Assembly (NCBI RefSeq): GCF_900099695.1
Contig: NZ_FNCY01000002.1
Coordinates: forward strand, 286,609 to 350,608
DNA: 64,000 nucleotides
Source: Propionivibrio dicarboxylicus
GTDB taxonomy: Bacteria > Pseudomonadota > Gammaproteobacteria > Burkholderiales > Rhodocyclaceae
Direction: 5' to 3'
Every line of letters starts with the position of its first letter. Within the stretch, counting starts at the first letter, position 1. The notes beneath the pieces were generated by a model. That model had not been told where the DNA came from. It made no database searches and saw only the letters and a program-made list of their open reading frames with translations. A program made the translations under genes and the position numbers. Shown here piece after piece: positions 1 to 8,630 of the stretch.

Positions 1-311
1 AGCATGCCCTGCGCCTGCACATAGGGTGCCGCCGCCAGCACGTGCGGCTGACCTTCGGTCTGTTTGGCGACTTCCTGCCAATCGGCCATTTCGCCGGTCG
101 CCCCGCCGATCTGGATATGCGAGACGACGGCCAGGATGCGCCCGCGCAACTCGGTCTGAAAACCGTTCATCACCGACAGCACGACGATCAGCGCGGCAAC
201 GCCGAGCGCGATGCCGAGCATCGAAATCAGCGAAATGAACGAAATGAAATGATTGCGCCGCTTCGCCCGCGTGTAGCGCAAACCGATCAGAAGCTCGTAA
301 GGAGAGGCCAT
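1..311 (-). CDS. lolC: Lipoprotein-releasing ABC transporter permease LolC/LolE, N-terminal part
   Basis: The visible 103 residues begin MASPYELLIGLRYTRAKRRN and continue with a hydrophobic first membrane segment (FISFISLISMLGIALGVAAL) followed by IVVLSVMNGFQTELRGRIL. This is the signature start of LolC/LolE, the inner-membrane permease of the LolCDE system that releases lipoproteins to LolA. The ATG is at 311 and reads leftward. The gene leaves the window after the start of its periplasmic domain. It is divergent from the conserved protein at 388. LolC rather than LolE is the usual betaproteobacterial name, but the fragment alone cannot separate them. Confidence 0.9.
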   Translation of the reverse strand, partial: MASPYELLIGLRYTRAKRRNHFISFISLISMLGIALGVAALIVVLSVMNGFQTELRGRILAVVSHIQIGGATGEMADWQEVAKQTEGQPHVLAAAPYVQAQGM

Positions 312-387
312 GCAGCCGGCTTTCGTATCCGAAGAGGAGAAAGGCCGTATGGTACACTTTCTCGGCCTTCTTTCCTTCTCCGGCCCC

Positions 388-1452
388 ATGTCGATCACGC
401 TTTTCGCCCCCGAGCTCCTGTGGCCGGAACCGGGCGTCCATCCCGAACCACCCGCCTGCCCCGCACTCGAACGCCTGCTCGCCCGCGGCAGTCTGCGCCG
501 GGCACCCGCCCAGGCCAGCGAAGATGTGCTCTGCGCCCTTTTCGGTCATCCGGAACGGCCAGCACTGGCCGCCCTGCGCCGGCACGGCGAAGACGACGCC
601 CCGGCGGTCGGCGGACGCCGCTGGCTCTGCGCCGACCCCGTGCATCTGCGCTTCGACGACGACCGCCTGATCCTCGCCGACGCGACACGGCTCGATATTT
701 CGGCCGAAGAAGCCGAGGCGCTCGTCGCCGCGCTCAACGCCGAATTCCCCGAACTGGGCCGTTTTCATGCCGCCGCCGACGGACGCTGGTACCTCGACCT
801 TGCCGACACGGCACCGGCGGCCCGCCTCGACGCGCCGCCGCTCTCGGCCGTCGCCGGCCGCCACGTCGGCACCTTGCTGCCCGACGTTCTCGCCGACCGC
901 GCCTGGCGCAGCCGCTTCACCGCCTTGCAGACGGTGCTGCACGCGCATCCCGTCAATCAGGCGCGCACCGGCAACGGACGCCTGTCGATCAACAGCCTGT
1001 GGCTGTGGGGTGACCAGAACGACACGGCCTCCGCCAGCGACACCCCGGCCAATGCCGGCTGGCAGCGCCTCTGGAGCGATGACACGCTCGCCCGTGGACT
1101 GGCGCGCAGCGCCGGCCTCAAGCCACAGCCGATCCCGGAAAGCGCCACCACGCTGCTCGCCGAGGCCTCGACCAAGCGACGCAGCCTGGTCGTCCTCGAC
1201 GACCTCGTCACGCCGGCCAGCTACGACGATGCCGATGCCTGGCGCGACGCGCTCGCCCGGCTCGACGCCGACTGGTTTGCGCCGCTCGCCGCGGCCGTGC
1301 GCGCCGGCCGCGTCGACCGGCTCGAACTGATCGTCCCCGCCGCCTACGGCACTTTCTGCTGGACGCTCCGCCGCGCCGACTTCTGGCGCTTCTGGAAAAG
1401 GAACACGCCACTGGCCAGCGTCGCCACGCGACTGGCCGAGGACCGCCAATGA
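388..1452 (+). CDS. Conserved protein of the COG4255 type, function unknown
   Basis: This 354-residue protein starts MSITLFAPELLWPEP and contains the block LSINSLWLWGDQN, both typical of an uncharacterised betaproteobacterial family sometimes loosely labelled as a phosphoglycerate-mutase-like regulatory protein. No catalytic motif is evident, and no signal peptide or membrane segment is seen. I chose the ATG at 388 because the family begins there and a -10-like TACACT lies just upstream near 353. An in-frame ATG at 310 would add 26 residues that look non-coding. The stop overlaps the recJ start in ATGA, so the two are probably co-transcribed and translationally coupled. Function is not known. 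Confidence 0.8.
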   Translation: MSITLFAPELLWPEPGVHPEPPACPALERLLARGSLRRAPAQASEDVLCALFGHPERPALAALRRHGEDDAPAVGGRRWLCADPVHLRFDDDRLILADATRLDISAEEAEALVAALNAEFPELGRFHAAADGRWYLDLADTAPAARLDAPPLSAVAGRHVGTLLPDVLADRAWRSRFTALQTVLHAHPVNQARTGNGRLSINSLWLWGDQNDTASASDTPANAGWQRLWSDDTLARGLARSAGLKPQPIPESATTLLAEASTKRRSLVVLDDLVTPASYDDADAWRDALARLDADWFAPLAAAVRAGRVDRLELIVPAAYGTFCWTLRRADFWRFWKRNTPLASVATRLAEDRQ

Positions 1453-3155
1453 CCCGATTCAAGCCCCGCGCCGTCCCGCCGCGGCCGCAATGGCAACTCG
1501 AACAGCAGGGCCTCCACCCGCTGCTCGCCCGCCTCTATGCGGCCCGCGGCGTCACCACCCGCAGCCAACTCGATTACGACCTCAAGCAGCTGATTCCGCC
1601 CGCCCAGCTGACACACGCGGCCGACGCGGCGGTGCTGCTCGCCGACGCCATCGAAGCCGGCGCCCGCATCCTGATCGTCGCCGACTACGACTGTGACGGC
1701 GCCACCGCCTGCGCCGTCGGTGTGCGCGCGCTGCGGGCGATGGCCGGCGACGCTGGCGCCGTCATCGACTATCTGGTGCCGAACCGCTTCACCTACGGCT
1801 ACGGCCTCTCGCCCGAGATCGTCGATCTCGCCGCCGAACAGAGTCCCGACTTGCTCGTCACCGTCGATAACGGCATCGCCAGCATCGAGGGCGTCGCGCG
1901 CGCCAACGAGCTCGGCATCGCCACGCTGATCACCGACCACCACCTGCCGGCCGACACGCTGCCGGCGGCCGAGTGCATCGTCAATCCGAACCAGCCCGGC
2001 TGCGAATTCCCGAGCAAGCACCTGGCCGGCGTCGGCGTCATGTTCTACGTCATGCTGGCGCTGCGCGCCGAACTGCGCACGCGCGGCTGGTTCGGCGAGA
2101 CGATCGCCGAACCGAACCTCGCCAACCTGCTCGACCTTGTCGCGCTCGGCACCGTCGCCGACGTCGTCCGCCTCGACGGCAACAACCGCATCCTCGTCAG
2201 CCAGGGCCTCAAGCGCATGCGCTCCGGACGCATCAATCCGGGCCTGCAAGCGCTCTTCCGGGCCGCTGGACGCGATCCGGCCAAGGCCGGCAGCCTCGAC
2301 CTCGGCTTCATGATCGGCCCGCGTCTCAACGCCGCCGGACGCCTCGCCGACATGTCGCTCGGCATCGAGGCGCTGATCACCGACGACCCGGCGCGCGCGC
2401 TCAACATCGCCCAGCAACTCGATGCGCTCAACCGCGAGCGCAAGGACATCGAAGCCGGCATGCAGGAAACGGCGCTGGCGCATCTCGACGCCATCGACCC
2501 GAGCGAAGCCGCCGCGCTGGCGCTGTTCGACCCGACCTGGCATCAGGGCGTCATCGGCATCCTCGCCTCGCGCATCAAGGACCGGCATCACCGCCCGGTC
2601 TTCGCCTTCGCACGCGGCGACAACGGCGAGATCAAGGGCTCGGGCCGCTCGATCGCGGGCCTGCACCTGCGCGATGCGCTCGACCTCCTGTCGAAACGCG
2701 AGCCGGGCCTGTTCAAGCGCTTCGGCGGCCACGCGATGGCTGCCGGCGCGACCATCCTCGAAGCCGATTTCCCGCGTTTCCGCGACGGCTTCGCGCGCAT
2801 CGCCGACGAACTCCTCGACGTCGCCGACCGCACCCGCACGCTCGACACCGACGGCCCGCTCGAAGCCGGCTACCTGTCGATCCAGACCGTCCGGCTGCTC
2901 GAGGACGAGGTCTGGGGCCAGGGTTTCCCGCCGCCGCTGTTCGACGACGAATTCCTCGTCGACAGCCAGCGCGTGCTCAAGGAAAAACACCTCAAGCTGC
3001 GCCTGCGCAAGGATGCGCTCAGCATCGACGCGATCCAGTTCAATTTCAGCACCGCGCCGGGACGCCGCATCCGCGTCGCCTACCGTCTGGCGATCAACGA
3101 GTACAACGGCGTGCAATCGCCGCAACTCATGATCGAACACTTCGAAAACACCTGA
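1449..3155 (+). CDS. recJ: Single-stranded-DNA-specific exonuclease RecJ
   Basis: RecJ degrades single-stranded DNA 5' to 3' in RecFOR recombination, mismatch repair and base excision repair. The 568-residue protein has the DHH phosphoesterase core: VADYDCDGATA supplies metal-binding aspartates, VTVDNGIAS follows, and TDHHLP is the name-giving motif. Downstream come the DHHA1 part (GSGRSIAGLHLRDAL, KRFGGHAMAAG) and the OB-fold region at the C-terminus. Length is normal for RecJ. It overlaps the preceding gene by 4 bp and is followed after 17 bp by ppnN on the same strand. Confidence 0.97.
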   Translation: MTRFKPRAVPPRPQWQLEQQGLHPLLARLYAARGVTTRSQLDYDLKQLIPPAQLTHAADAAVLLADAIEAGARILIVADYDCDGATACAVGVRALRAMAGDAGAVIDYLVPNRFTYGYGLSPEIVDLAAEQSPDLLVTVDNGIASIEGVARANELGIATLITDHHLPADTLPAAECIVNPNQPGCEFPSKHLAGVGVMFYVMLALRAELRTRGWFGETIAEPNLANLLDLVALGTVADVVRLDGNNRILVSQGLKRMRSGRINPGLQALFRAAGRDPAKAGSLDLGFMIGPRLNAAGRLADMSLGIEALITDDPARALNIAQQLDALNRERKDIEAGMQETALAHLDAIDPSEAAALALFDPTWHQGVIGILASRIKDRHHRPVFAFARGDNGEIKGSGRSIAGLHLRDALDLLSKREPGLFKRFGGHAMAAGATILEADFPRFRDGFARIADELLDVADRTRTLDTDGPLEAGYLSIQTVRLLEDEVWGQGFPPPLFDDEFLVDSQRVLKEKHLKLRLRKDALSIDAIQFNFSTAPGRRIRVAYRLAINEYNGVQSPQLMIEHFENT

Positions 3156-3172
3156 TTTTCCCGGAGCCTGTC

Positions 3173-4537
3173 ATGACCCTCGCCCGCGTCGACGCCGAAG
3201 TCGCCCCGATCGGCACCCTCGAAGCCCTCTCCCGCGCCGAAGCGGCGATGCTGCTCGATCGCGGCCACGGCGGCCTGCACGGGCTCTTCCGCGACTGCGC
3301 GCTGGCGGTCCTCAACTGCGGCAACGAGACCGACGACGGCAAGGAACTGCTCGACCGCTACGCCGACTTCGATATCCGCCTGATCCCGCGCGAACGCGGC
3401 ATCAAGCTCGACATCCGCAACGCGCCGGCGAGCGCCTTCGTCGACGGCAGGATGATCGTCGGCATCCAGGAGCACCTCTTCGCCGTGCTGCGCGACGTCG
3501 TCTATCTCGGCGAGGAAATCCGCAATGCCGTGCGCTTCGACGAAGCGACCTCCGAAGGCACGACCGACATCGTCTTCCACCTGCTGCGCAATGCCGGCAT
3601 CCTGAAGCCGACGCTGCACCCGAAGCTCGTCGTCTGCTGGGGCGGCCACTCGATCGGGCGCGACGAATACGAATACACCAAGCATGTCGGCTACCAGCTC
3701 GGCCTGCGCGGCCTCGACATCTGCACCGGCTGCGGTCCCGGCGCGATGAAAGGCCCGATGAAGGGCGCCGCGATCGCCCACGCCAAGCAACGCTTCGACG
3801 GCCGCTACCTCGGCCTCACCGAACCCGGCATCATCGCCGCCGAGGCCCCGAATCCGATCGTCAATGAACTCGTCATTTTCCCGGACATCGAGAAACGGCT
3901 CGAAGCCTTCGTCCGCGTCGGTCACGGCTTCATCGTATTCCCCGGCGGCGTCGGCACGGCCGAGGAAATCCTCTACCTGCTCGGCATCCTGCTGCATCCG
4001 GACAACGCCGACCTGCCCTTCCCGCTGATCTTCACCGGCCCGGCCAGCGCCGAAGCCTACTTCCGCCAGATCGACGCCTTCATCGGCGCAATCCTGGGCG
4101 TCGAGGCGCAACGCCGCTACAAGATCATCGTCGACGACCCCGAACGCGTCGCCCGCGAGCTCAAGACCGGCATCCAGGCGGTACGCGAGTTCCGCAAGGA
4201 CAAGCACGACGCCTACAACTTCAACTGGTCGCTCAAGATCGATCACGACTTCCAGCAACCGTTCCAGCCGACGCACGCCAACATGCGCGCGCTCGACCTG
4301 CACCGCGACCAGCCGCCGCATCGCCTCGCCGCCCAGTTGCGTCGCGCCTTCTCCGGACTCGTCGCCGGCAACGTCAAGGCCGACGGCATCCGCGAGATCG
4401 AGCGGCACGGCGTCTTCGAGATCCGCGGCGATGCCGACATCATGGCGACGATGGATACCCTGCTGAAATCCTTCGCCGCCCAGCGCCGCATGAAACTCTC
4501 GGGCAAGGCCTACACGCCCTGCTACCGGATCATCTAG
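3173..4537 (+). CDS. ppnN: Nucleotide 5'-monophosphate nucleosidase PpnN (LOG family)
   Basis: This 454-residue protein matches PpnN (YgdH), which hydrolyses purine and pyrimidine nucleoside monophosphates to the base and ribose 5-phosphate and is (p)ppGpp-responsive in E. coli. An N-terminal regulatory domain (LDRGHGGLHGLFRDCALAVLNCG) precedes the Rossmann-like LOG domain with the family motifs GPGAMKGPMKGA and FPGGVGTAEEILYLLG. The ATG at 3173 has GGAG about 8 nt upstream and follows recJ closely. A much longer open frame starting inside recJ was disregarded because its first 400 residues overlap recJ out of frame. The C-terminus has the usual PpnN extension. Confidence 0.95.
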   Translation: MTLARVDAEVAPIGTLEALSRAEAAMLLDRGHGGLHGLFRDCALAVLNCGNETDDGKELLDRYADFDIRLIPRERGIKLDIRNAPASAFVDGRMIVGIQEHLFAVLRDVVYLGEEIRNAVRFDEATSEGTTDIVFHLLRNAGILKPTLHPKLVVCWGGHSIGRDEYEYTKHVGYQLGLRGLDICTGCGPGAMKGPMKGAAIAHAKQRFDGRYLGLTEPGIIAAEAPNPIVNELVIFPDIEKRLEAFVRVGHGFIVFPGGVGTAEEILYLLGILLHPDNADLPFPLIFTGPASAEAYFRQIDAFIGAILGVEAQRRYKIIVDDPERVARELKTGIQAVREFRKDKHDAYNFNWSLKIDHDFQQPFQPTHANMRALDLHRDQPPHRLAAQLRRAFSGLVAGNVKADGIREIERHGVFEIRGDADIMATMDTLLKSFAAQRRMKLSGKAYTPCYRII

Positions 4538-4546
4538 GAGCCGGCA

Positions 4547-5143
4547 TCAGAAGAGTTCATCGACAACGATCCACAGCGCCGTCCCGGCCAGCAGCGCCGC
4601 CATCGCCAGGTTGAAGCAGCGCAGCGCGCGCGGCGCATGCAGGGCGTCGCGCAAGCGGTCGCCGGCAACCGCCCAGACGGCGATGCACGGCAGATTGATC
4701 AGCACACAGGTCGCCATCAGCGAGAGGATGGTGCCGACACTCCGCTCTTGCGGCAGGAACAGCACGGCCATGTTGAGCGCCATCACCCAGACCTTGGGAT
4801 TGACCCACTGGAACAGCGCCGCGCCGACGAAGCCCAGCGGCCGTGACGCCGTCCCGGCGCCGGGGCGCGCCGCCCGCGCCTGACGCCAGGCGAGCCAGGA
4901 CAGATAGCCGCAGCCGCCGAGCACCAGCGCCGGCCGCAGTGCATCGAGCCAGGCCATCGCCCAGGCCATCAGTGCCGCCACCAGACCAACGAGAAAGGCG
5001 TGACCGACGGTGATCCCGAGCATCATCGGCACAGTGCGCCGCAGACCGAAATTGACGCCGCTCGCGGCCAGCATCAGGTTGTTCGGACCGGGCGTCACCG
5101 ACATCGTCGCGACATAGGTCATCAGGGGAAGATCGGTCAGCAT
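4547..5143 (-). CDS. LysE/RhtB family amino-acid exporter
   Basis: This 198-residue protein has the LysE-family hallmark VTPGPNNLMLAASGVNFGLRR in the first third and about six hydrophobic segments. It should export an amino acid or related metabolite across the inner membrane. I chose the ATG at 5143 because AGGAG lies 7 nt upstream and the family starts with this membrane segment. A longer frame to 5212 lacks support. It is divergent from a MocR-type regulator at 5272, a common arrangement in which the regulator controls the exporter. The substrate cannot be read from the sequence. Confidence 0.9.
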   Translation of the reverse strand: MLTDLPLMTYVATMSVTPGPNNLMLAASGVNFGLRRTVPMMLGITVGHAFLVGLVAALMAWAMAWLDALRPALVLGGCGYLSWLAWRQARAARPGAGTASRPLGFVGAALFQWVNPKVWVMALNMAVLFLPQERSVGTILSLMATCVLINLPCIAVWAVAGDRLRDALHAPRALRCFNLAMAALLAGTALWIVVDELF

Positions 5144-5199
5144 GGCAGGCTCCTCGACATCGACAGGGGATGTGCCACTGTAGCCAGCCCGGCAACAAA

Positions 5200-5236
5200 G
5201 ATACAGAACCAAAAATATCGATATATACTGGATACA
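5200..5236. promoter_or_regulatory. Direct repeats GATACA between the lysE-type gene and the MocR gene
   Basis: Two GATACA copies (5200-5205 and 5231-5236) lie 31 bp apart, about three helical turns, in the AT-rich divergent intergenic region. MocR-type regulators usually bind spaced direct repeats, so these are candidate sites for the product of the gene at 5272. Confidence 0.4.
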
Positions 5237-5271
5237 ATTTCAATATTTAAGGTCTGCACCCCTACCATCTC

Positions 5272-6747
5272 ATGTCGACTGTATCCACCGCCACGGGCGA
5301 CACCCGCCCCCGCTACGAGCGCCTCGCCGAAGAATTCCTGGCGGCGATCGACGACGGCCGTCTGCCGCCTGGGAGCCGCCTGCCCTCGATCCGCGAAACG
5401 GCGCAGAGCCACGGACTCAGCATCAACACCGTCGTCGCTGCCTATCATCAGCTCGAAGCCCGCGGCCAGGTCGAGGCACGGCCGCAGTCCGGCTATTTCG
5501 TCAGCGCGCGCTGGCCCGCTGCGGCGATGGCGCCGACACCGGCCGCCCTGCCGATGGAACCGCCCGCCCTGCCCGACAGCGCTGTGCTCGACCGCATTGC
5601 CGCCGTCGTTGCGGCCCAGGCCAACCCGGACACGATCGACTTGTCGCTCGCCTGCCCCAAGCGTAGCGATGCCTACCCCGACAAGACGCTCAGCCGACTC
5701 GCCGCCGAATTCGCCCGGCGACAACCGGAACTCCTGACCGACTATTCGTTGCCGCCCGGACCGCTGCGCCTGCGCCAGGCGATATGCCGCCACGCTCATG
5801 ACTTGGGCATGACGCTCGACGCCGGCGAGATCATCCTCACCAACGGCTGCATGGAAGCCTTGCAGCTCGCCCTGCGCGGCGTGACGCGTCCCGGCGACAC
5901 GATCGCGATCGAATCGCCGACCTATTTCAACCTGCTTTCGCTGGCCGACCATCTCGGTCTCAGGACGATCGAGATCCCGACACACCCGGATCGCGGCATG
6001 GCGCTCGATGCGCTCGAACTGCTGCTCGCCGAAGGACGCGTCCAGGCCGTCGTCAGCATGCCGAACGTGCACAACCCGCTCGGCACCGGCATGCCGCTCG
6101 ACGCCAAGCAACGCCTGGCCAGGCTCGTGCGCGACTACCGCGTGCCGGTCATCGAAGACGCTCTCTACGCCGAGCTGCAATATGCCATTCCACTAGCGCC
6201 GACAGTCAAGGCTTTCGACGCCGACGGCTGGGTCATCGTCTGCACCTCCTACACGAAGACGCTGGCGCCGGGGCTCCGGATCGGCTGGATGCACGCCGGT
6301 CGCTTTCATCAGCGCATCGCCGCGCTCAAGTTCAGCGCCTCGATCGCCCAACCCGCCTTCCTCGGCGAAGTTCTTGGCGCCTACCTCGACACCGGCGGTT
6401 ACGCCCAGCATCTGCGCCGCTTGCGGCGCCTCAGCGCGGCGCAGGTCAATCGCCTCTGCGGACTCGTCAACACGCACTTCCCCACGGGGACGCACATCGC
6501 CCGGCCGACCGGCGGCTTTCTCGTCTGGATCGAACTGCCACCGGGCTGCGACGGCAACCGCCTGTGCGACGCCGCGCTGGCACAGGGCATCACGATCACG
6601 CCGGGCAGCGTCTTCTCACCATCCGGACGGCATACCCGGCATATCCGGCTGTCGGGCTGCCACAATTTCTCCGATCGTCACATCCACGCACTGGTCACGC
6701 TCGGACAACTGGCGCATCGACAACTCGACCAGGGACTCCCCCGCTAA
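5272..6747 (+). CDS. MocR-family transcriptional regulator (GntR wHTH plus aminotransferase-like domain)
   Basis: The 491-residue protein has an N-terminal GntR winged helix (RYERLAEEFLAAIDDGRLPPGSRLPSIRETAQSHG...) and then a full type I aminotransferase-like fold. TSYTKTLAPGLRIGW contains the PLP lysine. This is the MocR/PdxR architecture, in which the PLP-bound domain senses a metabolite. It is divergent from the LysE exporter, and the two repeats between them are plausible binding sites. The stop overlaps the convergent GDT1-type gene by 4 bp. It is called a regulator rather than an enzyme because of the DNA-binding domain. The ligand is unknown. Confidence 0.92.
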   Translation: MSTVSTATGDTRPRYERLAEEFLAAIDDGRLPPGSRLPSIRETAQSHGLSINTVVAAYHQLEARGQVEARPQSGYFVSARWPAAAMAPTPAALPMEPPALPDSAVLDRIAAVVAAQANPDTIDLSLACPKRSDAYPDKTLSRLAAEFARRQPELLTDYSLPPGPLRLRQAICRHAHDLGMTLDAGEIILTNGCMEALQLALRGVTRPGDTIAIESPTYFNLLSLADHLGLRTIEIPTHPDRGMALDALELLLAEGRVQAVVSMPNVHNPLGTGMPLDAKQRLARLVRDYRVPVIEDALYAELQYAIPLAPTVKAFDADGWVIVCTSYTKTLAPGLRIGWMHAGRFHQRIAALKFSASIAQPAFLGEVLGAYLDTGGYAQHLRRLRRLSAAQVNRLCGLVNTHFPTGTHIARPTGGFLVWIELPPGCDGNRLCDAALAQGITITPGSVFSPSGRHTRHIRLSGCHNFSDRHIHALVTLGQLAHRQLDQGLPR

Positions 6748-7319
6748 AACCCGAAGGCCTCGCCGACGCCCATCAGCGTGGCGACGCCGAGCACGGCGAA
6801 AATGCCGGCGGCAATGCGATGCACAAGCGCGACCGGCATGCGTTCGGCGACACGGTCGCCGAGCAACACCGCCGGCACGTTGGCGATCATCATGCCGAGC
6901 GTCGTCCCGGCGACGACAGTGTAGAAGGCGTGATAGCGGGCGGCCAGCGCCACCGTCGCCACCTGCGTCTTGTCGCCCATTTCCGCCAGGAAGAAGGCCA
7001 GCAAGGTCGTGCCGAAGACACCGAAGCGCGCGAACTTCGCATCCTTTTCGTCGAACTTGTCTGGAATCAGCGTCCAGGCGGCCATCGCCAGGAAGGAGAT
7101 GCCGAGAATCCAGCGCAGCGTTTCCGGCGTGATCATGCGCGTCAGCCAAGCGCCGACGGCACCGGCAAAAGCGTGATTGGCGATCGTCGCGGCGAGGATG
7201 CCGAGACAGATCGGCAGCGGACGACGAAACTTGGCGGCGAGGATGAAAGCGAGGAGTTGCGTCTTGTCGCCGATTTCGGCGAGGGCGACGATACCCGTTG
7301 AGACGAGAAGGGATTCCAT
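6744..7319 (-). CDS. TMEM165/GDT1 family divalent cation transporter (probable Mn2+ exporter)
   Basis: The 191-residue membrane protein carries the two inverted family motifs, ALAEIGDKTQLLAF near residue 12 and FFLAEMGDKTQVATVAL in the second half, which form the ion path in GDT1/UPF0016 proteins. Six to seven hydrophobic segments are apparent. Bacterial members such as MneA/MntX export manganese. The upstream yybP-ykoY riboswitch supports that role directly. The ATG at 7319 is the family start. A longer frame to 7439 runs through the riboswitch and is rejected. Manganese efflux is inferred from the family and the riboswitch, not from residues unique to Mn2+. Confidence 0.92.
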   Translation of the reverse strand: MESLLVSTGIVALAEIGDKTQLLAFILAAKFRRPLPICLGILAATIANHAFAGAVGAWLTRMITPETLRWILGISFLAMAAWTLIPDKFDEKDAKFARFGVFGTTLLAFFLAEMGDKTQVATVALAARYHAFYTVVAGTTLGMMIANVPAVLLGDRVAERMPVALVHRIAAGIFAVLGVATLMGVGEAFGF

Positions 7320-7339
7320 GACAATACCATAGGCCGGAA

Positions 7340-7490
7340 AAGACGAATGACCACGCGACTTCTCCGGCCCGATGGGAGGTCGTGTGGTCAAAGGTCTTGC
7401 CAGGCGGGAACACTGCCTGCGCCATGCCGTGACCGGCAAGTGTGTTGACGCAAGCCTCTTCGCGCGGAAGAGCGGCTACTCCCCAATGAC
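7340..7490 (-). ncRNA. yybP-ykoY manganese riboswitch
   Basis: Read on the minus strand, the leader has the class hallmarks in order: GGGGAGTAGCC (7484-7474), GTCAAC near 7449, GCCGGTCACGGCATGG, and GGCAAGACC (7401-7393). A hairpin then pairs GACCACACGAC with GTCGCGTGGTC between 7390 and 7345, which serves as a plausible expression platform just before the start codon at 7319. yybP-ykoY riboswitches bind Mn2+ and turn on efflux genes, fitting the downstream GDT1-type exporter. Confidence 0.88.
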
Positions 7491-7498
7491 GGGGCCGG

Positions 7499-7528
7499 AT
7501 TATAAAGGCATCGACAGGGCGTGTCCAA
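7499..7528 (-). promoter_or_regulatory. Sigma-70 promoter of the Mn riboswitch transcript
   Basis: A perfect TATAAT on the minus strand (7504-7499) is preceded, with an 18-bp spacer, by TTGGAC (7528-7523). It lies about 15 nt upstream of the first conserved riboswitch block, as expected for the riboswitch transcription start. Confidence 0.65.
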
Positions 7529-7596
7529 TCCGGCTGCCCGCCAGTTGAACCCATGAAGCCCGCGCGGCAGTCCGGGCGCCGGATGCTTCAACCCGT

Positions 7597-8352
7597 TCAG
7601 GCCAGCGACACATACCTCATATTCTCATACCCATGGCGATTCGGCCCTCTCGATTTGCTCGGGCGCACGCAGGAAAGGACGGCATTTATGATCGCCGACT
7701 TCCTGAAGCGATGCAGCACTTCCATGCAAAACACATAGTCCTCGGCCTTTTTGAAAGGCAGATCGCCGGGATCCCGGAACTTCACCTGATCGAGCACCGA
7801 ACGATCGACATAGGTATGACCGGTGATGACGTTCTTGAAGTTGTCGGGCAATCCGCCGCCGTAGATGGGCGTCAGGCGAATGCATTCGGAAAAATCGCCG
7901 CTGGGAAAATAAAGCGGGTACAGGACATCGGAATTGACGTAAGTGATCGGGCCGACGGGGTCGTTGCGCATTACCTCGAAACAGCCGCAATGATTGAGAT
8001 GAACGATGTCGAGACTGGAGAACATGAATGACACGGTCTCGAACAGATGCGGATGAGGAATGTCGTCGGCATCGAAGAAGGCGACGACCTCGCCGGTGGC
8101 CAGGGCGGCGCCGCGGTTTCTGTTGCCCGCGGCAAACAGCATTTCCCGATTCAGGATAACGCCGCCGCGCTTGGCTCGCCCGAACTCGTTCTCGATCTCG
8201 CGGACCAATTCGGCAGGAACACTCTTGCCGCTTGATATGGAAATGATGATTTCGAAGGGAACAAAGCTTCCGCGGTTGATCGTCCTCAGAAGTTCGGGCA
8301 AGTAGTGCGCATCTCCTGGAGTCGCGGGAATGACAAGGGAAATCGCTTTCAT
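7597..8352 (-). CDS. Family 2-like glycosyltransferase
   Basis: The 251-residue protein starts MKAISLVIPATPGDAHYLPELLR and has the GT-A pattern: ISLVIPA at the first strand, a central AAGNRNRGAALATGEVVAFFDADD block with the DADD metal/nucleotide-sugar motif, and KKAEDYVFCMEVLHRF near the end as the ED acceptor-side motif. It should transfer a sugar from a nucleotide-sugar donor, acting in the cytoplasm. No membrane segment is visible. It follows a 67-residue protein of unknown function by 26 nt and is probably in one transcript with it. The acceptor is unknown; flagellar, polysaccharide or lipid targets are all possible. Confidence 0.85.
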   Translation of the reverse strand: MKAISLVIPATPGDAHYLPELLRTINRGSFVPFEIIISISSGKSVPAELVREIENEFGRAKRGGVILNREMLFAAGNRNRGAALATGEVVAFFDADDIPHPHLFETVSFMFSSLDIVHLNHCGCFEVMRNDPVGPITYVNSDVLYPLYFPSGDFSECIRLTPIYGGGLPDNFKNVITGHTYVDRSVLDQVKFRDPGDLPFKKAEDYVFCMEVLHRFRKSAIINAVLSCVRPSKSRGPNRHGYENMRYVSLA

Positions 8353-8378
8353 GGCATGTGTAAAGTCTGATGCTTGAA

Positions 8379-8582
8379 TCAGGCGATGGTATCGATCATC
8401 GTGCCGACGACCTGGCCGTTCAAATTGACTGTCGGCGACGGACTTGCGAACACAATCGCCCGGTCATCCTTGTCGGCATCGTTTCGTGTTTCGCTTCTGA
8501 CTGGCGTTGCCGTCGAAGCAATCGACTGTTGTTGACGAGCAATCACATAAGAGGTGGACGAAGCAATCGATTCCGTCGACAT
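8379..8582 (-). CDS. Small hypothetical protein upstream of the glycosyltransferase gene
   Basis: I do not recognise this 67-residue protein. It has a serine/threonine-rich N-terminal half and a C-terminal block PSPTVNLNGQVVGTMIDTIA. It is credible as a gene because AAAGGAG sits 7 nt before the ATG at 8582 and because it is followed after 26 nt by the glycosyltransferase on the same strand. There is no signal peptide or membrane segment. A low-complexity, hydroxyl-rich small protein beside a glycosyltransferase could be its substrate, but that is only a guess. Confidence 0.6.
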   Translation of the reverse strand: MSTESIASSTSYVIARQQQSIASTATPVRSETRNDADKDDRAIVFASPSPTVNLNGQVVGTMIDTIA

Positions 8583-8630
8583 CTACCGCTCCTTTCGCGA
8601 ATGGCATGAACATTCAGCATAGTTCCTCGA

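Noticed and set aside
1344..3140. 598-codon minus-strand open frame opposite recJ
   Set aside because: It is the complement of a high-GC recJ frame, gives a low-complexity Asp/Glu/Ala/Arg-rich product and has no family motif.
1973..4537. 854-codon frame that would fuse an unknown domain to PpnN
   Set aside because: Its first 400 codons overlap recJ out of frame and are Arg/Pro-rich. PpnN has a proper ATG and ribosome site at 3173.
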